A stretch of DNA of 64,000 nt from Thuidium tamariscinum (Eukaryota > Streptophyta > Bryopsida > Hypnales > Thuidiaceae): assembly GCA_947034885.2 (NCBI GenBank), contig OX344752.2:9734001-9798000 (forward strand), in the 5' to 3' direction. Position numbers and translations under genes: made by a program. Below, in pieces: positions 26,195 to 37,869 of the stretch. Position 1 is the first letter of the stretch, and the number at the start of each line of letters is the position of its first letter. The notes under the pieces are model-generated. The model saw only the letters and a list, made by a program, of their open reading frames with translations. It did not search any database and was not told the DNA's origin.

Positions 26195-26415
26195 CATAAC
26201 ATTCAGTAGCCCATAACATTCAGTAGCCCATGGAAGGACTGCCTTCCCCTTGGTGAAGTCCCCATCACCTAATTTTCATCTGACATTTCTTGGAGTTGCA
26301 ACTTTAGTTACTGAATGGCGTGGAATACCATTGGTGCTAGATGGAATGATGTGGGATATTCCACACCATTTCATCTGCTGGGAGGCAATGTGACAGTCTG
26401 CTACTGAATGTAATG
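26195..26415. mobile_element. MITE family 1, reverse copy with duplicated left terminus
   Basis: Ends CATAACATTCAGTAGC (26212-26227) and GCTACTGAATGTAATG (26400-26415). The left terminus is present twice in tandem (26195-26210 and 26212-26227). The interior is the reverse complement of the 19.1-kb copy, with GGATATTCCACACCATTTCA and TTTAGTTACTGAATGGCGTG visible. It lies about 280 bases downstream of the phytyl ester synthase-like stop codon. Confidence 0.7.
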
Positions 26416-26697
26416 TTGACTGGCATCAAAGAAACATTTGTTCTAATAATAAAATCTCGTTTATATCCTCAAATGGTTTTATTCTTTGTCGACACTTATA
26501 TTGAGTTATATCTAGCCACTGTAGAGTAATAACAGAAGTGCCAATTTCAATTCGGCCATGAGTAAGCTCACAAGGGATCTACGGGTGGCTGCAGAGGATT
26601 GTATATCTAGATTCGGAGTAAATACATTACATTGCAGTGCTGGCACCTACATGCGATTCTAAGGTGTTATATACAAGTTTGGTGGTTCCCTCCGTCT

Positions 26698-29600
26698 CTA
26701 TGGTTTAAATGTTGGTGCTTGTTTGCCCCACGTCTTCTCGTAAAGGATCCTAGGAACGAAGTCTTGGTAAGCGTCTCCGTTCCGCTTATTCAAAAGGTAG
26801 GACATTCCAGCTTCAATCTCCGCCTTCACTTGCTTGTAGAGTGCCTCCACGACTTGTTTGTCATTCAAGGAGTCCCTGAGATCTGCATCAAGGTAAAGGA
26901 TTCTAAGACCATTAAAACCTGATCCAGTCTCAAATACTGACCACTGGTGACAACTGCAACCCGATCATCTTTTTCATATCCTTAGTTAGAATTACTAAAA
27001 GTGGTATAAGCACAACTTGGCTAAATGCCCATGGGCACTGAATGATCTTTGAATAAAACTGGGGTTGTCTAATGTTCCTTCAAGAGTGGTCAGATACAGC
27101 TTCCCACTTTGAATGATAGTATACATGGCGATAAAGGAAATTGATCTCAACAAATTTGACTCATGAATCCAAAGACCGTTCCACAGTTCAATACAAATCC
27201 CAAGAACCGCACTCCTGCGTATGGTACAATTATGCTGAAAGTACCGCAAATAGAAGCTTCTACCCTTATATGTGTCATCTGGGAACCTCACCTAATGGCC
27301 TGTTTACACCAAAAAACCTTGGGTTGGAGCCCAAAGAATTGGGGTGTTTTGATTGGAAGATAGCTATGGTACCAACCCAAAGTTCCAATCAGAAGACTTG
27401 CAGCACATGGGTTAGGCGATAGATTTCAAATTGGAATGGCAACGACAGGAAAGCGATTTTTAAAATTGGGCCGTACGTACCATGTGTAAAGATTGGCTTC
27501 TGGTATGTGAAGTACATGCGAGGGGGAGGAGTGGGAATGCCCACGGTGCCTAGCATATGTCCTTCGTCATCATCTGCTCCCTCCTTTCGTTGTCTGGAAT
27601 ATTATCATTTCATTTGGTCAGTGTGCACAAGAGAGAAAACTTTACATCAACAAAACCCAGACGGCTAGCTTCAAGAATCATGGAATTGCTACAAATTGAT
27701 CACACCTTCCGTAATTTGAATCAGAGAGAGGGACAGGGAGAGGGATGAGATTGTACCTGGCACGAGGCATTTGGTTTCCTAGGCGCTGTAGCTGCTCTCC
27801 AACTATTGGTAAGCTCATAATTTGTTGTTGATCCAATACTATCTGCTCTCTCAAATGTAGCATATGTCAGAAGATAACTTCCATGAGCTGCAATTCCAGA
27901 AAATTTGATCCACATGGACCCTGATTCGGTTGCTAAGAACCTGCATTGAGTCATGGCTGAATTTCAGCAGGACATTGCTGCCTGTCGGTCTCGACCTTTC
28001 TTAATAGATAAATGGAAGGTAAGTGAAGAGAGATTTCAAGTCAGTGCATATTAATGATTAGAATCGTTTATTTCCAGATGAAAGAGCAGTACCTTGATAA
28101 ATTCATCACCGCCCACAGCAGCCATGGGTATGATCACAGCGCCGTGTCGCATAGCAGTTCTCACAAACTCTGGCTTGGCGGGCCAAATTAGCTTGTAGCT
28201 CTCCCCCTGTTTCCGTGAACAGTAATACTTCAAATTCTGGGGCCCAAGTCAATGATAAAATAAATGAAAATTTATTTCATTCTAATCCACCGAGAAAAAA
28301 CGTTGAAGAGAGTGCAGTACCTTCCTCTTGACTGCTTCACGCATTCCACCTGGAAGAAGAAAGACGGTCTCTTTCGCAGCCAATAACTTGTATAGATTGC
28401 CGCCCGATACTGGAACAGCTCCCAGCAGTCTTGCCAAATCCGGCAATGAAGATGGTGCCATGAGTTCTCCAGGTTGATCTGCACTGGGTGTAATTCACAG
28501 TTCTCAAATATGTCATTGTTACTTTAATTTTGTAACCTAAGGCCAAGTATTGCTCAAAGTTGAAATTTCGTCCCTATGAGGGTGAAACTCTTACCTATTG
28601 TTAGAAGCGGGTGTGCCAAGGCCCGAATCATCACGTCCTGGCTTTCCAAGAAAGAGCCTACAATTATTCCTAAATCAAACCCCACGAATGTGTGATTACA
28701 GACGAGAAGGATAGGCCTTTCCTTGGTGAGTCGGGGCAGGCCTCTTTTCACCAATCCATTTTCCTGAACGTGGAAATATACAGGGCTGAAGAGCTGCTTC
28801 ATTAGACTGCACGAACATCAAGACAAGATTTGTTTACAAGTAATTATTAGAATACTGTTTCACGAGTTGCTGCCAAGCCCGCAATAACTCTAAACCGTCA
28901 TACAGAAGCAATGATCCAGACAATGATGCTCAATCTCTACACCTCGAGTGAAAGTATCTTCAGAGACTCTAGGATCTGGACTTCTCCTACATATGATGGT
29001 AAAATAGGAGTCTAACCGTACTCGAGGTGGGCCTTCCGAAACGATTCTTTTTCCTCTTCAGTAGGATGAATGTAGTCAGTAATAATGTTGCGTGGCTTAG
29101 AACATCTGTACAAGTTGGAGGCTTTTATCAAACTCGCGAGCTCAACGCCGTCTTCCTGAATAATTTTGACAAGTATAGCGCATAAGCTGGCCATTGGTCT
29201 ATGGGAAATAAATACAGAATAGACAATGTTCACCACTACTCACTTTTTAAAAGATGAGGCCATCACTGATGCCTTAGAAAGTCATATGCGTGAAGTTGAA
29301 CCTAATTTCTGCACTAACAAATATAGGCAACCCGAAAACAAACAGAGTGGGTCCATTGTGGAAGCAGCTCACCAGAAGTAGGGCTCCACGGCGATCTTGA
29401 AAACCTCGACCGATAGCCGATGGAATACCCTCCCTCAATCTTTTTGCCTCTTTTTCATTTTGTGCTTTTCCACTATCCTCGACGACCGTCACAACAAAAC
29501 ACTTTGACAATTCATAAATCCTTCTAGATCCATGTACAGTACAGTGAAGCTCAACCAAGCATAGAAAATAAAATAAAATCCCAGATGACTTTCAACTAAG

Positions 29601-31429
29601 ATTTAGTATTCATGAATATATCCTACTGCACGAGCAAAAGGCAGAATACTATACCTGTACAACACAAGGACATCGGCCTTGACTTTTCCCAATTGCAAGA
29701 CTGCACTCCGCGCAGCCCTCTGTAGTAGATTAACCTTCCGTAGGGCTACATCTTTTGACCAAACCACAGAAGAAATCTGCATGATTCGTCAACGATAGTC
29801 CATAAGTTTTCAACTCCAAACCAATTTCTCTTGAGTATGTTCTTCCACTGATCAACACTTAGGGTGTAGGTTTCTCCGTCAAGTAGCAGAAACGGGAAGG
29901 TGTACTTGGTCTACGTCACTGGAAGTGATCATATGGTTGTGGGGGAGAACTTACAGCGATGACTTGAAGAACATCGCGCAATTTCAATATGAATTGCTGT
30001 GATTTTTCCAGTCGTGCAAGAGAGGGATCCAAAATTGCCTTAGCAATGGTGACAGGATCACCTGCCATTCCCAACAGAATTATTCCTGACGCTTACAGAC
30101 CTCCAAACACAGCCAGTGTAAAAAACCAGACATGATTCGCAGCGAAACATGCCATCATTTCAAGAATGCTAAGCACTAGAAGAATCACAAACTGAGACTC
30201 AGAAAATGTAGGGAATGGGTCGCACCAACGCTCATAGAGAAAAGAAATGGTAGAGATGATGAAACCGGGCCAGGGGCTGCATCCAGCACGTTAACACCAG
30301 GAGGCAAGATTTTGCTTTCATCGCACCATGTAGCTGCAGAATGCAATCAAACCAAAAACATGAATATAGTGTCTCATCTTGACACAACCAGTGGTACTCA
30401 GATACGAAAAAAAATGGAAGCAGAGGAAACAATCAGTGGAATGAAGAGCAAGATGTGCGTAAGGTACATAAACATACCGGGGTCAACTAGAATGAGAATC
30501 AAGTCAAGGTCTGGATTGCGTGCAGCAATGGAGATAGCAAGCAGCGCCCCATATCCTTCACCTAGCAGATATGTAGGTCTTTTTTTCCGCACTGACGACT
30601 CTTCTCTGATGATTGCTTCGATCAAAGTGATCAAATCTGAGCAGAAATGATCGGAAGTTATACCACATGTCTACCAATCTCTAAACAAAACATGTGAGAA
30701 AGGAATCATATGAAGCTCACGTTGTACCTTCGTTTGTAGATGTATCATGCACTGGAACATGCAAACGTCGCACTTCGAATAGCCTGACGAGCTTTTCTTG
30801 ATGCAATGATAAGCTCAAGCCATTGGAGATTATATCTGCGGGGATGCAAAGCAGACCAATCAGGTCATTCTAGTATCTAGGCTGGAAGATTCTGGTAGTG
30901 CATAATTGTGCTAGAAAGAAAAGAGACATGTACCTGGCAGGCAGAGAAGGAGGGGAGCATTTTCTCGCTGGTTTCCAACGCCCGTGTAAGAAATCCACCG
31001 GGGTGGCCCAGTGTCTTCTCTTGTGAGTTCCTGAAGCTCCTTCCAGACCAAATGACCTCTGTGCTGCTTCCTGCCTTTGCGAATTTCCATTTTGTCTGAA
31101 CTTGAGAGTTTTTCCAGCATGACAAGTTGAGCGTCATGTTCTCTGAAGTCTTTTGAAAGCACTGGGGCGACCACTGTCTCGTTCTTCCCCCCTTGCGATG
31201 GTTTCGTATTTTCTTTCTTGCTCCGGAGGAATTCCTCCTCACGGGGAACGTCAGCGGAAGAGGACAACTTAGCACTGGCTGTTCGGAGGCCGCTAGGGTA
31301 TTTGGAGACGATTTCCAGTCTTGAAGGAGGCAGGACTTCAAATCCGGAAAATTTTCCGAAAGCAATTGCGTGCTTTCGTCTTGCGAGGGGAGAGTGCCGA
31401 ATGAAGGAGCCATTCTTAATAACATCCAT
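26698..31429 (-). CDS. Phytyl ester synthase-like protein (esterase-like + acyltransferase), complete, 14 exons
   Basis: Member of the plant PES family: plastid enzymes with an N-terminal alpha/beta-hydrolase half and a C-terminal acyltransferase half that make fatty-acid phytyl esters and triacylglycerol. Exons: 30934-31429, 30728-30835, 30478-30636, 30226-30333, 29955-30061, 29655-29776, 29373-29472, 29022-29155, 28595-28806, 28321-28478, 28093-28206, 27757-27845, 27481-27593, 26698-26882; 2205 nt, 734 aa, phases consistent. Family features: APLLLCLPG, EVRRLHVPVHD, AARNPDLDLILILVDP, RPILLVCNHTFVGFDLG (His483, Asp489), LGAVPVSGGNLYKLLAAKET, FLLPGGMREAVKRK (PGG 558-560), EFVRTAMRHGAVIIPMAAVG, PPPRMYFTYQKPI. 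Residues 1-150 are unconserved and basic/Ser-rich, compatible with a plastid transit region. In the hydrolase half the nucleophile elbow reads GEGYG (Gly229 for Ser), SGKAQ has Ala370 where Asp is expected, and RRGALLLEDG has Gly396 where His is expected. It may therefore be acyltransferase-only. Confidence 0.92.
26883..27480 (-). other. Longest intron of the phytyl ester synthase-like gene (598 bp)
   Basis: Lies between CATG|gtacgt and gatgcag|ATCTCAGG. It is much longer than the other introns of this gene (mostly 80-400 bases). Small open frames within it (26995-27291, 27141-27422) show no known motif and I treat them as chance. Confidence 0.6.
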
Positions 31430-32030
31430 TTCGCCGTCAATTCTACGAAATCGGCGTCAAATGTGAATCTGAGAAATAAAGATCACTGGATGAATGCAAG
31501 ATTCCATGCGTTTAACGAATCCAGGCTCCGATCGTAGATCCGAAGACTACTCTGAAATCGACAAAGGCAAAAATTGGCGCACGACTTCTGCCGCTACGAT
31601 CGACTACCTAGAAAATTTCAGTCCGACAGGAAGCAAAATAGGATCCGATTCGCCACAAATGTTACTGTTAAACCATTCATCCCAATATAGTCTGAATCCG
31701 AGGATCTTAAACGACCATCGCCACTCAGATTACTCTACAATCCTTCGATCCGATCGGCAGGAGCCCCTGCGAAGCGAGGGTAATTGAAGTTGCACAACAA
31801 AGCTCGATCTAATACGAAATTCTCCGACCTAATAACGGTATTAATTTCCCTTCTGAAACTATTGGCTGAAATTCTAACCTACCCGCCGGCCAATTGCACA
31901 CAGAAGAGCTCCACGAAGCGCTGGTGTGCAATTCTCGAGTTACTGTTGACAGAAACAGAAGCCGAAAAAGCAAACGTGAAGTCGCGGCTCTCTTCGGGCT
32001 CACGCTAAGCTTAAGCGTACGCTACACCTC
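31430..32030. promoter_or_regulatory. Upstream region of the phytyl ester synthase-like gene
   Basis: Balanced-composition DNA before the ATG at 31429 that drops into AT-rich DNA after about 32,030. No TATA box or specific site is identified. Open frames on both strands here (such as 31494-31787 and 31784-32008) have no motif. A 5' UTR exon is possible. Confidence 0.3.
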
Positions 32031-33150
32031 TTTAATGTCACAGTCTTTGGACCGAAATGAACGAGATAATATGGAGTTCGGAAGAGTCGTGATAATGTGG
32101 AGTTCTGAATCCATGTGATAATATGGAATTCTGAATCGTTGTGAGAAGACCTAAACTTCAATGAGAACACGCTAACCTTGTTTAGGAACAAGATAAGTGA
32201 ATTTATTAAATTGTACACAATCGTGCTTGTCTTTCCAAGAAAATAATAAAAAATTTAATAAGAATTCAAATGCATTTTAAAATAAGAATTGAAAGGTTTT
32301 AAATGGAGTACAAAAATTCATGACTTGTGATTAGGTCTAACTTCTCTCAATTTCATGATAAAAGTTCACTACTTTGTTTGTATGTCAATTTTCTATGAGC
32401 TAAGAAAATCATGTTGTTTTCCTCATCCAAATTTCCATTAGTATTTGCTAAATAGCAATATGTACCAAATATATGTGTGCATGCCTTAGTCAATAGGATA
32501 ATTGTAATTTACAATTGGAGATATTTTGGATCACAAATAGGTTCACTTTTGGTTATATGAGGGGTTTTGCTTTAGAAAAGGACAATTTTGGTATGATTAT
32601 CACCTTTCGAAATTACTAATGAATTACATGTACTTCTACTTATATGAATTACTTCATTACTATTTGCTAATGAGCAAAAATATTCATCAATTTGTATAAT
32701 ATGCCTATGGCATTAGAAATTCATATGGGTGATTTTAAATGTGATTTTTTTACCTCAGCCAAAAAATTGACCTTTTTTTAATTTGAATCCAACTAATGAA
32801 AGGAGGTTTATTAAATTTGGTTTTTGTTTCAAGTTTGAAAATTTTCTAAAATTATACAATTTATTGCAATTTGGACTTTAGACCTATGACCATGGTCCAC
32901 AAATATTGCAATTGTAAGCTAATATGGAATTTTTTTTATGCTATCATTATTTTCTTCAAAATAATATACACCTATGGTGAATTTTTTACATATTTTTAGC
33001 ATGTTGATGTTTTTGATATGGAAGTTCTTCATTTTTTTTCAAATTGGTATAAATTTCAAATCATTACAAAAAATCTATAATTTTTTTACTATATGAGGAT
33101 TGAGAAGACATGTGATTTCATATTAAAAAATAGAAGTAAAAAAGAAATTT
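32030..33150. other. AT-rich intergenic DNA
   Basis: Nothing supported; very AT-rich with no frame that looks coding. Confidence 0.4.
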
Positions 33151-33152
33151 AC

Positions 33153-33442
33153 ATTAGGAGGGATTTGAGGGCTCCAAAGGGCCGTTTCAGAACTGTTCCC
33201 CGAAATTGGTCTGGGAACGGCTAGCCACTGTTAGGCCAACATTTCTAAAAAGAAAACAAAAAAAAACAAGGTCTTGAAATATGAAAAAAAGTCCAAAAAA
33301 AAATTTCAAAAAAAAAGAAGTTAATGACATGGCAGTCACTGGACCACGTAGGATTCCTGCAAACTTGCGTTCCCGTGGCAGATTACGCGATTTCAGGCTA
33401 TGGGAACTCGTGGGCTCCTACAGCCCTCAAATTTCTCCTAAT
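33153..33442. mobile_element. 290-bp MITE, family 2, with good inverted termini
   Basis: Left end ATTAGGAGGGATTTGAGGGC (33153 on) and right end GCCCTCAAATTTCTCCTAAT (to 33442) match as inverted repeats with two mismatches over 21 bp. The interior has CTGTTCCCC, GGGAACGGCTAGCCACTG, a long A run with AATATGAAAAAAAGTCC, CATGGCAGTCACTGGACCAC and GTTCCCGTGGCAG. GC content at the ends is higher than the surroundings. No coding capacity. Confidence 0.7.
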
Positions 33443-34390
33443 GATATATGAAGGAAAATGGAGTCTATAGTGAAAGAATTTGAAACTTAATTGCATGGTC
33501 AAAGGCTTTATCTTTAATCTTTTCCTTCTCATAATTTAAAAAAAAATAAGGTCTCTAGTACCTCTTTCTAAAGCAATTATTTTAACAAAAATGTAGAATT
33601 GTATTCATAAAGTCTAATGTCAAAAAGTGGAAGAATAATACACGGTAGTATTAAGGTTTGCTGAATTACCAATATGTAGTACACCCAATAGTTTATCAAT
33701 TAGCAAGGTATTCAATTTGATAGTTTGTCCACAATTCAACGACTTCATCATGCTCATGACCATTAGGAATCACAATTTATTTTCTTCTAGTGAAAGAAGC
33801 TTGGATATAAAACTAATCATTAAAAGCAATGATAAAGATACATTGCAAGCAATGATGCAATTTTTCTTATTGAATTTCTATTGAATTTCTAAGTTAATAA
33901 ATGATATATATTATATATATTATATATATTATATATATATATGATTTTAGACTGGGGACTACCATATTTGGGCCTCTAATATTAATTGATGTTGTTTTTG
34001 CAAGTTGAGAAGGTCAATTCAAGTAGCTAAATATCAAATTTTATAATGTGCAAAAAATACAAATTGTACTAGTATATTCCATAATATACTATACTATATT
34101 ATTATATATTGTGGTATAATAGTATATTTCAACATATTACAAACACGTTATGGTATTTAGAGATCTCTTAAAGTTTAAAATGCATTTAATGATGCTATTT
34201 GATTTACAATGCAAGATTTGTGACATTGGTTCAATTTATTCAAAGTTTTGGATTTTCACAAATTTCATGGTTATCAAAATTATTTACAATGTCTTAAAGG
34301 CAACTAATTCTATTGTCTAAGATCTAAAGGATCAATGGAATAAAGAATGTTCTAGAGAAGACTTTACAATGTTTAAATCACTAAATGAAG
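33443..34390. other. AT-rich DNA with TATATA microsatellite
   Basis: Contains a TA-rich microsatellite at about 33900-33945 (repeats of ATATATT) and another TATTATATATTG-rich stretch near 34080-34130. No gene seen. Confidence 0.5.
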
Positions 34391-34535
34391 AAAGTTAGAA
34401 GCCTTTAACGTGACTTCAACACAATCTAGATGATGTTTTGCATTGATTACAACACAAATTTGCAAATTTTGCGTTGCAGTCAATGCGAAACATCATTTGG
34501 ATTGTACTGAATACACATTAAAGGCTTCTAACTTT
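34391..34535. repeat. 145-bp foldback (long hairpin)
   Basis: Outer arms AAAGTTAGAAGCCTTTAA (34391-34408) and TTAAAGGCTTCTAACTTT (34518-34535) are perfect inverted repeats. Pairing continues inwards: ACAATCTAGATGATGTTTTG against AAACATCATTTGGATTGT. The loop is near AAATTTGCAAATTT. A MITE remnant or small-RNA precursor. Confidence 0.65.
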
Positions 34536-35158
34536 TTTCTAGTGAATAATGACATCTAGACATTTTTGCAATTATAAAAATATCTAGTTATATTACAATC
34601 ACTTTTTCTACAACTCAATTTTTCCCTGATTGTTTATTGCTAAGGTAACAAAATTTTAAATTTCCAATACAAGGATCTTAGAGTCTTTCATATAGCTTCA
34701 TTTTGAATTTTTCACTAAACAAGATTAACAAACACAGGGAGACACTCTCACTACATTTGGAGGACCCATGTGTGGTAGAGGGGTATTTTTTTGGAGTCTA
34801 TTACTTCCTAGAAAACTTAAAAAAGGCCCCTATCAATACCTAATGCAAAAAAAAATTCTATATAATCATATGTAAAATTACTTATAATATGCAGGTCAAT
34901 GTAATTTTTAGTAGCCTATATTCTTTGTAAGTAAAGAAACTAAATAAAAAACTAATGAAAAAATAAAAAAGACAAAGAAAAAATTCATTAAAAAAAAGAT
35001 TCAATTTTTCAATACAAATTAACATGAATGAATCAAATACAAAACATTAGAATTGAAAGTAGTATTCAACAATTAAAAATCATATAAAGAATGTGTTCAA
35101 AAACACAAAGTTGAAAGTTATTTTTAATACACTTGGTACATTCGAAAAAAAATTCAAT
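34536..35158. other. AT-rich intergenic DNA
   Basis: No feature seen. Confidence 0.4.
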
Positions 35159-35969
35159 TTACCATTTGCCATACAAATCTCCTGCATTTAGGAACACACC
35201 TTGATCTGCCACAGTCATTGGAGCAGCCTCACTATTCGGAGCAATAGACTGAGGATGATCCACATATTGTACATCGTTATGTCCGCACCAATTCTTCACG
35301 TGGTTGTTGCTGAGCAAGTGCTTGGATCTGAAATTGCTAAACAGGTTTAGAATGTTGCTCTTCTTGTGCTTACTAGTGTCCCCCCGTACCTCCTTGCAGC
35401 ATTCCACGCAAAAAAATTTCACTACCCCATGTCCACTAACATCAGCAGTCCTCAACAACTAGTGATTGTCTTCTAGCGAAGAGCATTGTAGTTCCCTCTT
35501 CATCTTCTTGCTTTGTTCTAGGTAGCTTTCCCAAATCTTTGTAGAAATTAGAGTGGAATGCAGTTGAGGTTCCAAAGTTGCAATGATCACCGATGTTCCA
35601 GTAAGAACGAAGCTTGCTACAAGATCCATGCCTCCACCTTCTTCATGTATGACCTGAAAATTTCCATCTTTAGTTGCTGGTGGAGTATCTACTAGTGGTC
35701 TTAGCTCCACTATATCATCCATTTGGCGGCTTTTAGAGGCTTCTTATTCACCCTTAGAACGCAATGGTAAAACATGAAACGTCCAAAACAATGTCGTTTA
35801 AGGATTCTATTTTCAATGGTAATTTACATTGCTCCTCGTTGTCCCAGAACTCGAACGGACACTCAAGCACTACTTTCTCCTCCAAACGCAACCTAAGTGA
35901 TGCATAGGTGTCATCTGCAAAAACTTTGACCTTGCTGTAAAAGCTTGGAATACCAAAATCGGACTCCAT
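35159..35969 (-). other. Unrecognised gene or gene remnant with zinc-finger-like C-terminus
   Basis: Minus-strand coding-like sequence of better composition than its AT-rich surroundings. It starts at ATG 35969 with MESDFGIPSFYSKVKVFADD and continues LRLRLEEKVVLECPFEFWDN to a stop at 35754. A second frame begins at ATG 35722 (MDDIVELRPLVDTPPATKDG) and runs to TAG near 35459. The same frame then continues past that TAG with VSGHGVVKFFCVECCKEVRG, SKHKKSNILNLFSNFRSKHL and NNHVKNWCGHNDV to a stop at 35159. The C-x2-C and following histidines suggest a zinc-binding domain, possibly BED-like, but I do not recognise the family. Either short introns remove the stops or the gene is broken. Transposon origin is possible. 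Confidence 0.4.
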
Positions 35970-36059
35970 TGTTCAGATCTTCACTGTAATCGCCATGACT
36001 TGATACTTGTCTTGGAACCTTGTACAATTCCAACCGTAAGCATGTAAGCATGTCTGAAT

Positions 36060-36870
36060 TGCCAAACCTAAAGTTGATTGAATCGAAGCTGCAGAATGGA
36101 AAGAAAAACACTTGAAGCTTATAGAATCCCATAAACAAGACAGACTGAATCGCTAACCCTAAAGGTGAATGAATCGCCGATCTAAAGTCAACAAAAGCTG
36201 CAAAATGAAAAGAGCACTCAAAGCTTACCGAATATCACAATGTGGCCGTAGAGATGCGCCCTAAAACCTTGCAAGACTCATCTTTAAACCTGCAAGAATC
36301 CGCCCTTAAACCTGCAAAGAATTTGCCCTTAAACCTTGCACCATTCGCTAATCCTAAAGTTGATTGAATTGAAGTTGATTGAATGGAAAGAAAAACACTT
36401 GAAGCTTATGGAATCCCAGAAACTAGACAGAAGCTAAATGAATTGCTAACCCTAAAAGTCACTGCATCGCTAACCTAAAGTTTACAAAAGCTGCAGGATG
36501 GAAAGAGCACTCAAAGCTTACCAAATATCACAATGTCATTGCAGAGGTGCACCCTAAAACCTTGCAAGACTCGTCTTTAAACCTGCAAGAATCCGCCCTT
36601 AAACCTGCAAGAATTTGCTCTTAAATCTTGCACCATTAGCTAACCCTAAAGCGGATTGAATCAAAGCGGATTGAATGGGAAAAAAACACTTGAAGCTTAT
36701 GGAATCCCAAAAACTAGACAAAAAATGAATCACTAACCCTAAAGATCACTGCATTGCTAACCTGAAGTTCACAAAAGCTGCAGGATGGAAAGAGCACTCA
36801 AAGCTTACCAAATATCACAATGTTGCCGTAGAGGTACGCCCTAAAACCTTGCAAGAGGATCATTGCAAGA
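36060..36870. repeat. About 290-bp tandem array upstream of the unknown gene
   Basis: Two and a half imperfect units. The landmark CACTTGAAGCTTA falls at 36109, 36396 and 36687 (spacing 287 and 291). Each unit repeats, in order, CTAACCCTAAA, ACAAAAGCTGCA.(G)ATG, AAAGAGCACTCAAAGCTTAC, ATATCACAATGT, CGCCCTAAAACCTTGCAAG and AAACCTGCAAGAATCCGCCC. A related single segment recurs near 37570-37640. The CCCTAAA words match the plant telo-box motif known from promoters, and the array lies directly upstream of the minus-strand gene starting at 35969. Confidence 0.7.
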
Positions 36871-36904
36871 AAGGGGGTCCATTTCTGTAGCTTCTTGGAT
36901 TTGG

Positions 36905-37525
36905 ACGCTTTTTTTTTCGGGAGTACTATTTAATTAGAAAATAATTTTTAAAAAACATGAAAAATATGTAAAATGCATATATCTTAAAGAAGAAGGTACC
37001 TTACAAAGGAAAATCTTTGGAAAATTCTTTAAGTGGGAGAATTAGAAAAGTGCCAAAACTCATTAAAATGGGCATATATAGATTTTAATTTGTAAAAAAT
37101 AGGAAAAGTAATTTTTTTAAATATAAAAATTGTCCATTTGGGTGGAGTTGATGGTGATGTAATTTTACCAAAAAATTTATCTTAGTACCATCATCAATGT
37201 TCGAAAAATTGCATGCAATGGGAGTGCTGTTTGCACACATGTGGAGGACATAAAATAATGTATTTTTAGATTTCCTTTGGTAGGAATATGCTTTCCTACT
37301 ATACAAATGCACTATGAAAATTTCAGCTTTAGATCATTAACGTAGGGGACTCTAAACGTAGTAAAAAACCCTAAACCTCAGTTTGTGACAAATTAGGAAA
37401 AATGATCTTCAAATATTAATTTTTTTTTAATTTCTGAAAAATAAGGGATGTGAAAACCATCAAGTTAGAGAGGTCCAATAATTATTTTGTATTGTTAGAT
37501 CTTTAGATTCAGAAGTTATAGCAAA
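36905..37525. repeat. 0.62-kb dispersed direct repeat, copy B
   Basis: Same landmarks and orientation as 23080-23730 (see that entry). It follows directly after the 290-bp tandem array. Non-coding. No inverted termini are evident, so it may be an internal piece of a larger element. Confidence 0.65.
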
Positions 37526-37869
37526 AAAGAACGACGTCACTCCAATTGTGATGGAAAATAAGACCGGCATTTCTTGCAATGACCCAAGACTCGTCCTTCA
37601 ACCTGGGAGAATTTGCCCTTATGCCTTGCACAATTTGCCTCCAAACCCAAGCACTCAAAACTTTGAATACAAATCCGCCTTGCACATTGCATCGCACGCA
37701 TACACGCCTCCAACGATCAATAACTTTGAACTCAAAATGCAGCACGCCTTCAACAAACAGGGGAAACACACAACATATAAGTTAGTCCAAAACTCTAATA
37801 GCATGTTTGTAAAATAAAACCTTCATCCAGTTATTTCAACTTTCATCCTATAACTTTGACCTATAAGAC

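Noticed and set aside
30877-31440. 187-codon minus-strand frame overlapping the first exon of the phytyl ester synthase-like gene
   Set aside because: The frame starting at 31429 carries the APLLLCLPG family motif and joins in phase with exon 2; the longer frame does not.
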